Positions 24,930 to 36,798 of a stretch of 64,000 bases of DNA are shown here, one piece after another. This stretch comes from Palaemon carinicauda (taxonomy: Eukaryota; Arthropoda; Malacostraca; Decapoda; Palaemonidae), in NCBI RefSeq assembly GCF_036898095.1, contig NC_090766.1, positions 39,623,493 through 39,687,492 of the forward strand, in the 5' to 3' direction. A program made the position numbers and the translations under genes. The notes beneath the pieces are model-generated. The model saw nothing but the letters and a program-made list of their open reading frames with translations. It was not told the DNA's origin and ran no database searches. Position 1 is the stretch's first letter, and the number at the start of each line of letters is the position of its first letter.

Positions 24930-26560
24930 AAATATTTAGTCATTGCGTAAAATTATAATCTTTTCATTTTAGTTATATAAGCTTAAAGAGTGTTAATATT
25001 CGGTGATTTGACCATGTAGAACTGAAGTGGTTGATTCTTAATTACTTTTCAAAAGATATTACTAAAAACCTGATATACTGATTATCACAACATATCAAGT
25101 CTAAGTTGCAACAAGTGCATACCAGAGGCTTCAATATCATCACATTAATCAAGTCCATTTTACACTGACCAAGTTGGATCAGTGGTGGTACCACATTCAT
25201 TGCTCAGGACCAAATTGGCCAAAATTTGGTCAGGCACTTAGTGATCCGAAGCCTATTAAGCCAAAATGAGCATGTTTTGTAAGCTTTTCAGTAAGATTAT
25301 CAGATCACAATGCAGCATAATTTGAAGCAACAGGTTTTAAGGTCAGTCTTTTTGAGAGAAATGCTTAACAAGCACCAATGATGTTAATATTTTAACGAAC
25401 AGAATATTCTTACACATCCACGGAAATTTGGGCAAAATTACTCTTCCATCAAGTGGAAGAGATTTCTTTCAGAGACAAGCCAAATCCATGCACGATCTTT
25501 TATCCAGTTCAGTCTGGGACATTACTCTTACGGGAAAAATTGACTGGGAGAAAGCTATGAAAGAAACCAAGGCATAGTTGCTACATATATCAGTGCAAAA
25601 CACAAACTATTCTATAACTAAACTGGCTGGTTAAAATCACCTGGAAAATATTAAGGCTCTTGGGTACTGTATAGGAGAGAAAATATAGACCCCATTATCT
25701 TCCAAATGACTAGTATCAAGATGTCACAGGTGTTAGGCTCGGTCCCTAACAGGAGAATGATTGGCAGCCATGGAAGAACCATATGCCAGTACTGATGTCT
25801 TAATGTATGATCATTTAAGAGAAATGGGTTTGCATATATCCCATCTTTCCTCCTCCTCGTCTGGGAGGGTGGAGGGCAGATACTTAAAATAGATTTAAAA
25901 AGTTACTACTCTTTGTGAAGCTTAAATGCATCTAGCATCTGGTCCACCATACAGCACATAATGATGCAACTGCTACATCCCAAGGGAGGTTAAGAAGGAA
26001 GAGAAAAGATACATTCTTACCTCTCATTTAGTTTTGTCACAACCACTTTCTTTGAGTAAATGCTTCTAGTTCTACTAGATATTTACTGCTTAGTAACAAT
26101 CACAGGTCCAATGGTCAAGTTTCCAAGGTTTTATCGGTATAATCCCCCAGCAGGCAGTGACGGTTGCTTGGAGTTTCCAGATGCTCCTTTCAAAACACTC
26201 ACGATTAAAAGGTTCTTCCTGAAGGCTAGGTGGATGCAAAACCCATAACTTAATGTGCCACTTTGGATGGTCCTTCCAACTTATAGCTAATTGCAGGGTA
26301 GGCGAGTGTGATGGTTTCATGAAACCAGGACAAAGTCGTGTTCTTGAATTTCCCCATTTGCACCATTCCAGTGCCAGAGTTAGTCTCTATGGTGCTGCAA
26401 CCTTCAGTGCCAAGATCTTTTCATGTAGTGCCCAAAAGCCGTAGTGCCTTCAAGGGACAGAAACAGGTCACCTTAATCACCATCAGTAGCTTCTTGTAGA
26501 GAAGAGATCGAAAGGGCATACCTGGAGTCCTGAAAGAAACTGTAATTAAGTATGTACAAA
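24930..26560. repeat. Tandem ~2.05-kb module, copy 1
   Basis: First of three diverged tandem copies. Shared landmarks in order are TGATTATCACAACATATC (25,078), a CCCTAACAGGAGAATG segment (25,742), AGAAATGGGTTTGCATAT (25,820), CTTACCTCT (26,016), TTTCAAAACACTC (26,188) and CCTGGAGTCCTGAAAG (26,521). It is shorter than the other copies between the first two landmarks. Identity between copies looks roughly 70-80% in the best blocks, with many indels. Confidence 0.75.
26021..26529 (-). other. Exon-like segment in module copy 1
   Basis: Read on the minus strand, a pyrimidine-rich TTTCTTTCAG precedes this 509-bp segment and AG|GTAAGAAT follows it, matching acceptor and donor consensus. The same two signals bracket the equivalent segment of the other copies at almost the same spacing. 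No long frame spans it. The 76-codon minus-strand frame (26,090-26,320) shares only short patches (HP, IPI.PWKL before its stop) with copy 3. It could be a non-coding exon, a decayed coding exon, or coincidence. Confidence 0.25.
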
Positions 26561-28612
26561 GTCATTAGTTGAAATTTCTCATTTTATTTTAGTATGAAAA
26601 AGTTAATTTGGTTGGGTCTAAATATATTTTTTCTGAAATAAAATTATTAGTTACCTGATCATTGATTATCACAATTTTTTAAGTCTATAATCAAAATTAC
26701 AACAAGAAAATGCCAGTTCCTCAAGTTTCACAACATTAACGAAGTGGCTTCATTACACTAACCAAAGTCCAAACAGTGAAGAGATTGCTCAAGGAAAAAT
26801 TACCAAAATTTTGGTCAGGTATTTATGATCTGAAGCCTATGAAGTCAAAATAAGCGTGTTCTGTAAACTGATATGTCCAAGTTAATCCAGCCTACTTGGA
26901 AATGAGTCTTTGTCAGTTTTATAATTTTGACTTAGCGAAAATGCTCAATAAGTCTCCAAGATGTTAAGATTTTAACAAAAAGGATACCATCATCACATCT
27001 ATGGAAATTTGACACAATAACTATCTTTCAAACTAAAGAGGTTTTTTTTTCATGAAAAACTAAAGCCATGCTAAAGCTTTCATCTTCGATTTAGTCTGGG
27101 ACAGGATACTTGCAAGAAAAAAATGTGTGGGAGAGCTATTAAAGAAGCTAAGGTGTAGAGACTACATAAACCAGTGTAAAGCATAAACTATTCTTCTTTG
27201 GCCTATATTACAATACTACACCCCAGCTTGTTAAAGGGACATCAGTAAGCAGAGAACAACTTTGGTCAAAAGAGTAGGCCAACTAGTGTAACCAATACAC
27301 AACCAAGAATTTAGGCCTACCTATGGAAAACAAAACTTCGATCCACCTTCCTTTATCCATTGCTGGCAACTAACATTGCAAATGCAACTTTTTTTTTATC
27401 AATTTCATGGTTTTTCCCATTCTAACTCTGTCTTTACTTCATCACCTCCTCTTATATCTATTGACGCAATGGGCCTCTGTTAGATTTTAATACCCAATTT
27501 CTAGAAAATAGAAATTATACCCAATTTTCTTAGCATTAAACTAATGGTATTTGTTAATGAAAAATTACATTGACCATTTTAATGTGGAATACTTAGTAGG
27601 GATGGCAAATCCACAGTAAACGTAAACATGAAAAGGATACATAACTGGATACATTGTAATAGCTATTCACTCCAATTTTAAGAGTGACACATCAAAATTG
27701 AAAGCATCTCACTTGGAGCTAGAGAGTGAATCCCTTCAGCAAATTAGGTAGATAAGATTAAAAAGAAGCTTAGGAATTGCACAAACACACAAAAAGTCCA
27801 ATTCAGGTGTTATGGCTCAGTCCCTAACGGGAGAATGGTAAGCGGTCATGGAACAATATGTAAAGATGCGGATGTCTTCTAAATGTATGGTCACTTATGA
27901 GAAATGGGTTTGCATATACTCTTTCTTTTTCATCGCCTGGAAGAACAGAGGGGATACATCAATACAAACTTAGCTGTAAAATTAAGTTACTTTATTGTGA
28001 AGCTTTACTGCATCTACCTCCTGGTAGACTACATAAATGTACAACGGCTACAATCCAAGGGAGGAAAAGAAAAAGGCCAGAAATTCTTACCTCTGATTCT
28101 ACCTTTATGTCTTGAATGCTTTTTGTCTTATGAGGGGGCTAGGCTTTTAAAATGTGGTTATTAACTATCACCGGCTGTATGGTAGTCTCCAAGGACTTAC
28201 GGGTACACTCCCACAGAGAGCAAGAAGTTTTTTTTTTTTTTTTTTTTAACGCTTCCAGACACTACTTTCAAAACACTCACGACAGTGTTTCTTCCTGAAG
28301 ACTTGAGTGAATCTGATATCGTTGATTTCATGTGCTCATACCCTGGATGGTGCTTCAATCTCCTAGCTGGTTGCAGGGTAGGCATGTCCGATTCTCATGA
28401 AGCCAGAATGAAACCTAGTTCTTGGATTTCATCATCTTGGCCGTTCTGATGCCTGAGGAAGTCTCCATGGTGCTCCAGCCTTCAGTACCACGTTCTTTAA
28501 AGGTAGTGCCAGGACATTCCAATCCCAATCACCATTAGTTGCCTCACATAGAGAAGAGATGGAGAGGGACTAACCTGGAGTCATGAAAGAAACCATAGAT
28601 AATTAAAAAGTA
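26561..28612. repeat. Tandem ~2.05-kb module, copy 2
   Basis: Landmarks recur at 26,664, 27,819, 27,900, 28,086, 28,262 and 28,576. This copy also contains a TTGCTGGCAACTA segment at about 27,360 that copy 3 repeats at about 28,900, and a 20-base T run at 28,228-28,247 inside the exon-like part. Confidence 0.75.
28091..28582 (-). other. Exon-like segment in module copy 2, acceptor lost
   Basis: The donor (AG|GTAAGAAT) is kept, but the acceptor reads CAT where copies 1 and 3 read CAG. The interior holds a T-run expansion and frame-breaking indels relative to its siblings. If the module was once a gene, this copy is broken at its splice acceptor. Confidence 0.22.
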
Positions 28613-30640
28613 TGTACAAAAGTCATAGGTTAGAATATTAAAATTGCTCATTTTCTTTGTGTGAAAAAAGTTAATATCTATCTAGATGTTTACCTATGTA
28701 AAATTAATTGGGTTGGCTCTTAATATACTAGTTTTTTATAAGAAATTATTAGTAATGCTATACATTGATTATCACAACATATCGAGTAAGTTACAAGTAA
28801 ATGCCAGATGCCCAAGTTCCATTATATTAACCAAGCTACTCAAGTTCGAGGGTTCAGTCCTACCTATTGAAAAAAGAACATTACGATCCCCTTTCCCTTA
28901 TTCCTTGCTGGCAACTATAACTGCCAATGTAATTTCAATTATAGTTACATGTATTTCCCAGCCTAACTTTATCTTTACTTCAGAGCAGTGAAGGAAAAGG
29001 TCATTAAAATTAAGTTTATAATACCCAATTTCTATAAAATAGATATTATACCTGATTTTCATACTATTTAACTAAAGATATCCAGTAATGAAAGATTACT
29101 TTAGACTAGTGAAAAGTGAAATAATACTTAGTAATGATAGGAAATACACAACAAACTTAAACATGAGAAGGGTACATAAATGAACACACAGAAGTAGCCA
29201 TTTAACTCCAATTTCAAGAGGGCACCAAAATTAAAAGCCTCCCTTTGGAGCTAGAGAGAGAGAGAATCCCAAAATTAAATTGTGTAGACGAGATTAAAAA
29301 TACTGGTATGACACAAGAACCAATTCCATCAAAAATGAATTTGAGTGATTAGAAAATATGCAAAGCTATTTAAATGTATCTGCTTGGTGCAAAATGCTTG
29401 GCAGAGAGAATCACTGACCTTGCACTCATGAAAAATTTTTATCTAACAACTAACTTAAACTAACAGAGTAGACATACTGGTGAAACCAAAGTACCTAATC
29501 TAACATATGGCTGACTTACGGAGACAAACGAAAAACCACCCATTTTAAAGCAACTTAAATTTCTTATAACTCTGCAACCATTACAGACCTTAACTGGGGA
29601 CTTGCAGGGTGGTCGAGGTATGCAGTTTATCTTAAGAAGTTACCTCTGGTTTGTATACCGTAGTTGGGAAAAATACTAATTTTAAAATTTCCAAATTGTT
29701 CCTACAATGAACAAACCATCATCCTTTAATAAGAAACCTATCCTTAGGAGAGAGGAAGTTCCTACTGTATAACCAAAGACTTATACTAACCCGGGATATG
29801 TTAATGCTACCTCCTGTGTAAATCTCCCATCACCATCCAAATGACTAAGTCCCCAACAGGAGAAAAGTAGGCGGTCATGGAAGAACATATACCGGTTCCC
29901 AAAGGTCTAAATGTATGGTCATTAAAAAGAAATGGGTTTGTCTTCCCCTCCCTGTCTGGGAGGATGGAAAAGATACTTTAAAACAAACTTTGCTGTGACG
30001 ATAACCTGCATCTAGCATCTATTCCATCACATGTCGCTACATTACAACTGCTACAACCAAAGAAGGAAAAGAGAAAAATTCACTCTCTCTTACCTCTTGT
30101 TCTAGTTTTATGTCACAACTGGTATCTTTGATTAAATACTTTTAGTCCTACGAGACAGCTAGGCAATCAGTATTTGGTCAGTAACTAACACTGGTCCTAG
30201 GGTAAAGTTTCCAAGGATATATGGGTATACAGTAATCCCATAGATAGTGGATAGTGAAAATCTGGCAATTCCAGACTGCTTTCAAAACACTCGCGACGGC
30301 CCGGCTCATCACAATGACTAAGCCGGATCCAATAACCATGACCATGTGCGAAAACTCAGGATGGCCCTTCATTTTACTGCTGATTGTAGGGAAGGCACAT
30401 CTGATTGTTTCACGAAGCCATGTCGAAATAAAATCATCTTCGCCATTCTGCTGCTGTGGAAGTTTCTATGGTGCGTCAAGCTGTCAGTGCCAAGTTCTAA
30501 GTTCTTTTCAGGTGGTACCTTCAAACGCCAGAGAAGCAGGTCATTCAGATCACCACTAGTTCCAGGTATTGATGAGATGAAGAGGGACTAACCTGGAGTC
30601 CTGAAAAAAAAAAAAAAAATCTTCAAAAATATTATCAATC
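28613..30640. repeat. Tandem ~2.05-kb module, copy 3
   Basis: Landmarks recur at 28,764, 29,853, 29,929, 30,089, 30,279 and 30,592. The copy ends in a 16-base A run (30,604-30,619). Confidence 0.75.
30094..30600 (-). other. Exon-like segment in module copy 3
   Basis: A 16-base pyrimidine tract followed by CAG lies before this 507-bp segment on the minus strand, and AG|GTAAGAG lies after it. A 64-codon frame (30,178-30,372) includes one hydrophobic stretch and ends with a patch (IPIYPWKL) that copy 1 also shows near its stop. I do not recognise the protein. Indels not divisible by 3 separate the copies upstream. Confidence 0.25.
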
Positions 30641-31020
30641 ATTGGTGAAAATTTTAAACTTTCTTTTAGTTTGAAAAAAGTTAATAGCTAGATGTTTACC
30701 TATGTAAAATCTATTTGGTTGGTGATATCACTAGTCACCCAATACACTGAAGATCACAACATTAAAATGTTAACAGTCATTGGTTAAAATTTCAAATAAT
30801 TTTCTTTTAGCTTGAAAAAAGTTAATAGCTAGATGTTTACCTATGTAAAATTCATTTGGTTGGAGATTATACTAATGACCAAATACACTGAAGATCACAA
30901 CATAAGTTAATTAAGTTACAGCAAGGAAATGCCAGATGTTCAAGTTTCATCATAGTAAGCATGTGGCTCCTTTAGGAAGAGTATAAGCCCTTCAATCTGA
31001 AAACCTGGCTCAAGGCTTTG
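30641..31020. repeat. Tandem module, partial fourth copy with internal duplication
   Basis: Only the first part of the module is present. The segment TTAATAGCTAGATGTTTACC occurs twice (about 30,681 and 30,822), so a 140-bp stretch is itself duplicated. The sequence stops resembling the module after about 31,020. Confidence 0.7.
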
Positions 31021-32612
31021 CGATAGCTTTTTATCAAGGAGATAAAAGAGAGCAGTATCTACCAATTTAGGTAGAAAAATCAGCAATCAACGTCATTGAG
31101 GCTCTGACCGGAGAAGTATCTCTTATGAAACCAGTTGAAAAAGATGGCCAACTCCCCTTGACATATAGCAGCGGAGGATCTATACCGATACCCAGACATC
31201 CTGAGTAGTGCCTTGTGAAAAGCCGTACACCTCCAGATGTTGAATAGTCGCCACCCAGTAAACGCAAGGGATGCCACAGTTGTAACTCTGCAAGGAGGCC
31301 AAGAGAGGAGGTTGGGCCATTGGGCTAGTTTGCTCGGCATCAGCAAATTCGGATGCCATTTGATAAGTGGCCACTTGGGAGCCACCAGGGTCATCCTGAG
31401 ACTTTCATCAAAAAACTCATTTGGCCCAAATGGTTAGGACACTGCAAAGTGAAGAACCTCGCCATTTTTGTGCCTGGGAGAAAGTCCGTGTACTATACTT
31501 ACATCTCAGGAAGCAAATCATTTGTCTTGGATAATTACAAGACTGTCCTTGACCAATGGTAGACCCAGACTGTTCCTTGGAGGCTAGCCCCAGAAGCAGA
31601 TTTCATGGCATCAGACTTAAGGGCCAAGAACAATGTGTTCTCATAGTGGCATCTCCCTGCCAAGGGCCCTGATGTCAGATGTCACTGCTGCTACATTTTC
31701 ATAGATAGGAATCCCAAGGAAATGGGTCCCATTCTTTTGCAATGTAGATCCTCTGTTGTGAAACAAGCATGGAGAAAAATATCATGTTTAAACATCTGGA
31801 GCATAAAATTCCTTGGACTGGATACCCGAATTGCCCCCATCATGAGCTCCTCAAGTAAGAACCAGCCAAGGTAATTCAAGAGCGAGTTTAGACCCTTGGG
31901 GGTTAGGTGAATAAGAGATCAATGTTTGTCATGCCTACTTTGATGGGTGCCGTGGTAGTTCTTTGAGGGTGTTTAATTCTTACAGGAGAGCAAGGACCTT
32001 GCAACCAGACAATGAATTCTCTGCTTCTGATATTACATGACCAGTGCTGGGTGCTGTAGGGTCAACGGTGTCCCAGGACTGCTCCCCTGTGATGAGTGGG
32101 GAGGATAACACATCGGTGGATGTCTGTTCCCTTTGTAATATTTGCGAACCAGACAGAGAATAATACCGTGGTAATACTCCATAGTGGAGAGGAAAAAAAT
32201 CTCATTCAGAGACCATACTGCCCCTGGCTCTCATGTCCTCAGAGGCCAAGAGGTACTAGTTGCCATAGCCTCTGAATGGTGAACAAGAGAGCCTGGCACT
32301 AAACAACATGCAAGTTTGTCAAGCAAGTGCATGTCCCCTGGGTGAAAATTAACTTTGTTGAACATTGCGTTAACGTGACGAGGCATCTCTATGCTTGTAT
32401 GAGCAGCCTTGGGACATCACCTGTTATGGATACTCGTGGAATTTTTTGAAGATCTTGTAATGTACAGTAAGATATTACTTTTGCATGGGAAGATGAGAGT
32501 TTTAAGACATGTCTATAAGAAAAATTTTGCAACATACACCAGTCCAGGTGTGGTGGAAGATTCCTGTGCCTGGAAGATTCGTGTGCCAGGATATCTCTCA
32601 GTGCTTTGGAAG

Positions 32613-32655
<43 letters not shown>

Positions 32656-33474
32656 GACAGATGTTAATGGGTAGAAATTGGTGAACAGGGATCAGAGCTT
32701 CTGGAAAAGTCTCTCAACTCCTCTGTGGGTGGAACAGCTGAAGAGGAAGGCACTACAAATGAAGTCTTTAAAGTTCTGGCTGACCTCTCAGAAGCTAATA
32801 AGCCCGCAGGATGCCATTAATACCAGAGAAAGACTACACATTCCGTAGGTCCAGATCTCAGCACATGTCTTAAGGCAGTACCATACAATAAAAGGCGTAC
32901 AATAGGGGAAAGTGGTATTTTAACTCCCTTCAAAGCTTTACCCAAGCATAGAAGTCTTCGCCCTCGTGAAATTTTCCATAGGAACTGAACCTAAAGGAAG
33001 CCAACTGGCATGGAGTCGGCTTCGATCTCCTGAAGGAGAAAAGGAAGCAAAAGTGTTTCTTCAGCATCAGATTAGGTGTTGCCAAGCCTAAAGCCGAAGA
33101 ATTCCCGACTTATCTCTGTTCTTTTCTAACTATACTTACCGCAGAGGTCACAACCTAAACTTGTCATAAGGGGATGACTACAATGTTATGCCCCTGCCAA
33201 AATTACAAATATGATAAGGATCCACATTTGCTTATAAACCAAATAGATTTACAGCCAGGTTTCCAAGGGTACACCCATATATCCAATCGTGTCTCCATCA
33301 GCAAAACATAGAATCTGAAAAAGAAGATCAATACAGCAAAGATAAGAGCCAGCACAGAGTGTGTGTACAGAGTGTTGTGTAGCCAAAGTGAGGGTTGCTC
33401 TGGCTTGCAAAATCATACCATTAAAGGACAATATGTCTTTGTATAGGAACAAACAAATACTACAACACTGTTGA
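31021..33474. other. Low-copy stretch, no gene recognised
   Basis: Less AT-rich than its surroundings. Open frames are all short. A weak resemblance to an integrase zinc-binding region (31,353-31,500, plus strand) is described under findings. A (TG)n tract is listed separately. Confidence 0.5.
32614..32655. repeat. (TG)n microsatellite
   Basis: About 20 uninterrupted TG dinucleotides. Confidence 0.98.
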
Positions 33475-33592
33475 CCAGTTTAATATGACTGAAGATTATT
33501 TTTATATAAATGAAAGTTTGAAAGTTTGTTAGCCAGTTTATTTAATATGACTTTGAAGTTTATTTTTATATAATGAAAGTTTGAGAGTTCAA
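33475..33592. repeat. ~58-bp tandem duplication
   Basis: Two imperfect copies starting CCAGTTTA (33,475 and 33,533), each with TTTATTTTTATATAA-like and GAAAGTTTGA segments. The rest of the gap up to the satellite at 33,868 shows nothing recognisable. Confidence 0.75.
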
Positions 33593-33867
33593 ATGGTTAA
33601 ATCTTAATTTTCCTAAATTTTTGGGGTATTCAAAATTTGGAGATTTTGAACCACGCATGAAAATTCGTGTAAAACAATCAATCTCCAGCATTTGCAAAAC
33701 TACTTACATGATGAATTTGGCTGTTTTGAATAAGAAAATATTTAAAAGATGCTTGCCATGAAAATTTAATTTCTTATAATACTTACCAATAAAGAACCTA
33801 TACCTTAATTTTTGCTACAACTGCTTGTTAAAACAAAGAATCATTTTCAAGACTTATCATATATACA

Positions 33868-35013
33868 CTTGTGTCCTCTATACCTCACAAATAAAAGATT
33901 CTATACTTCAACTAAATGAACTCAGTAACTATATCTTTTAAGAGTACAAAATAAACTTGTGTCTTCTATACCTCACTAATTAAAGATTCTATACCTCAAT
34001 TAATCTATACAATTACCTTTTATATATTGTAAGAGTATCAAACGAACTTGTGTCCTCTCTACCTCACTAATTAAAGATTCTATACCTCAATTAATCTTTA
34101 CAATTACCTTTTATATCCTGTAAGAGTGTGAAAAGAACTTGTCTCCTTTATACCTCACTAATCAAAGATTCTATACCTCAATAAATCTATACAATTACCT
34201 TTTATATCCTGTAAGAGTGTGAAAAGAACTTGTGTCCTCTATACCTCACTAATTAAAGATTCTATACCTCAATTAATCTTTAGAATTACCTTTTATATCT
34301 TGTAAGAGTGTGAAAAGAACTTGTGTCCTTTATACCTCAGTAATCAAAGATTCTATACCTCAATAAATCTATACAATTACCTTTTGCATCCTGTAAGAGT
34401 ATGAAAAGAACTTGTGTCCTCTATACCTCACTAATTAAAGATTCTATACTTCAAGTAATCAAAATACATACCTATTATATCTTTCAAGAGAATGAAAAGA
34501 GATTGTGTCCTCTATACCTCACTAATTAAAGATTCTATACCTCAATTAATCTATACAATTACCTTTTATATCTTGTAAGTGTGTGAAAAGAACTTGTGTC
34601 CTCTATACCTCACTAATTAAAGATTCTATACCTCAATTAATCAAAAACAATACCCATTATATCTTGTAAGAGCATGAAACGAACTTGTGTCCTCTATATC
34701 TCATTAATTAAAGATTCTATACCTCAATTAATCTATACAATTACCTTTTATATCTTGTAAGAGCATGAAACGAACTTGTGTCCTCTATACCTCACTAATT
34801 AATGATTCTATACCGCAATTAATCTATACAATTACCTTTTATATCTTGTAAGAGTATGTAAAGAATTTGTGTCCTCTATACCTCACTACTTAAAAGATTC
34901 TATACCTCAATTAATCAAAAACAAAACCTATTATATCTTTTAAGAGCATGAAATGAACTTGTGTCCCTTATACCTCACTAATTAAAGATTCTACACCTTA
35001 ATTAATCTATACA
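33868..35013. repeat. 91-bp AT-rich satellite, left block
   Basis: About 12.5 tandem monomers of 91 bp (ACTTGTGTCCTCTATACCTC, then CACTAATTAAAGATTC, then an AATTAATC-rich part and TATATCTTGTAAGAG). The first monomers are diverged and of irregular length, which is typical of an array edge. The monomer itself contains two related halves beginning CTATACCTCA, 23 bp apart. The block ends in ATACA, the left target duplication of the adjoining element. Confidence 0.95.
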
Positions 35014-36798
35014 TGGAGAATTTTTTATGGTGTGTTCTGAGTGGGAACTTAGTCCGGGAAAGTCTCCTTATAACAGTTACATAAAGTTCAACAGGGGAGG
35101 ATATGAGCACTTACTCTCGGGGCACAAACACCCTGTTAATCCTTTACTGTCACAATTCACTAACTATCACTCTTAAATACAAAAGGGGGAAATTTTACTG
35201 TCCAGAGGCCGGAGTACTCCACACGTAGAAATATCAATAATTTATGGCCTACTCTAGCTTTGTCAGGTCTATAGTCATCTCGTTCTCAGGCTCTGTTCCG
35301 GCTCCGTCCCAGCTACCCCAATGAAATGCTGGACAGTTATTTTACGTTAATGTAATTAAGACAAAATCCAAAATGGGAGCAGTGATGTAAAGTAGTTTAA
35401 AAGTTTAAAGATGAGGATCTTTACCTTCGAAGCAAATATATTAATGCAAAGTTTCTCGCTGTTACCACCTATAGACTTACTCTTCAAATATTTCCAGTTT
35501 AAACATTGAATAAATAAGGGAGCAAAAAATACTAAAGAGGTTTAATTAACCTAATATTGATTTATTCACAAATTTACATCAAAGAAACGGACATCTTAAC
35601 AAAGACAAAATGGAATCATAAGAAATGCAATTCAAATAATGAAAAATAGTTGATTAGACGCGTGGTCTACAATAATTAAAAATCAAAATGGGGTCGGACA
35701 CGTGGCCCATGTGACCCAGAGACTGTGTTAGTCTCAAAAGGCAAAAAATTGTATAGAAAAAATATATACACACAATCCCACCGCACACAGTCCGAATAGT
35801 GTAAAAGCCAGGTTCCCTATAAAGTTAAAATTAGCCTAAGCTAAGAAAAAATGGGGGAAAACTAAATGGCCATTGATGTAGTACCTGCACTCCTTTAAGA
35901 TTAGTCCTATGCCAGTGATAGCTGTTGACCTGGACGTCGCACTAAATGGCACCTTGCACTCTTGCCTGGCTCACCCCAAAAATTCTCACTTTGGCTGCAA
36001 CTAGGTACACCAGGGTCCTCTTCTTCTCAATCTCTCCGAACGGCAGCAATCTTTTGCGAGTCGAGTTTTGGGAGAGAGGGGGATGGGGGTGAGCCAGAAG
36101 TGCACGGATTAACTACTGACCGGGCCGGTCAGTCGGTCACGACAGCTTCTTGATGAATGGGGTCGACGCTAAGGTCGAAGAGATCACCTGGCTTCACCTT
36201 GCCAAACAAGTGACGGTCATGATACGCACGGTAATCCATTGGGGGTGCCATATCGGGACTTCAGGACAGGGCAATGTATTGTTGCAAGGAGTGCAGAGGA
36301 GGCAGGATTTTGTACTAAATACTTTAGAGAAATCTTGCTGCTCTAAGGGAGTTTATATATACAATAATCCTACCTATTCTGGCTTGCTAAAAATTAAGAT
36401 TTAAAATGATTAATTAGCAATGGACTGGTGCGATGGGCATACATCTTAAAATTAACAAACCTTAATTGGTATTGAGAAATATAAGATGCATTAATTCAGC
36501 AGTATTGAAATTTATATTTAAAATTCAGTTCAGAATTTTAATCTCGACCCACGTAGTTCAAGAAAAGAACCAACATACGCCGTGGTTACACTGAGGCCCT
36601 CTATTGTGCGTATCTACGCTGTGACGTCACGAGCATGGCGTGCGCCACTGTCAACAAGTTTAAGTTTAGAATAGTACTTTCTATGTTTCGTTAAAGAAAA
36701 TTGGATGTAGGAGAGAATGTTTAAGGGATAGCTATCGTATTAGTAGAAGAGAGCTAAAAATACAATTAAAAGAAGAAGAGTGAAGAAAATTCTTCACA
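35014..36798. mobile_element. Probable solo LTR inserted in the 91-bp satellite
   Basis: A 1,785-bp non-satellite segment begins TG and ends CA. It is flanked by a perfect 5-bp duplication ATACA (35,009-35,013 and 36,799-36,803), and removing it restores an intact 91-bp monomer. The ends form a short imperfect inverted pair (TGGAGAATTTT and AAAATTCTTCACA). TG...CA ends with a 5-bp target duplication are typical of LTR retrotransposons. No second copy of its start, no primer-binding site and no reverse transcriptase are visible, so a solo LTR fits best. It contains AATAAA (35,509), TATATATA (about 36,353) and a TGACGTCA palindrome (36,622). Orientation and superfamily are not determined. Confidence 0.72.

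Noticed and set aside
32409..32657. 82-codon frame ending in alternating Cys-Val
   Set aside because: The tail is translation of the (TG)n tract; the rest has no recognisable domain.
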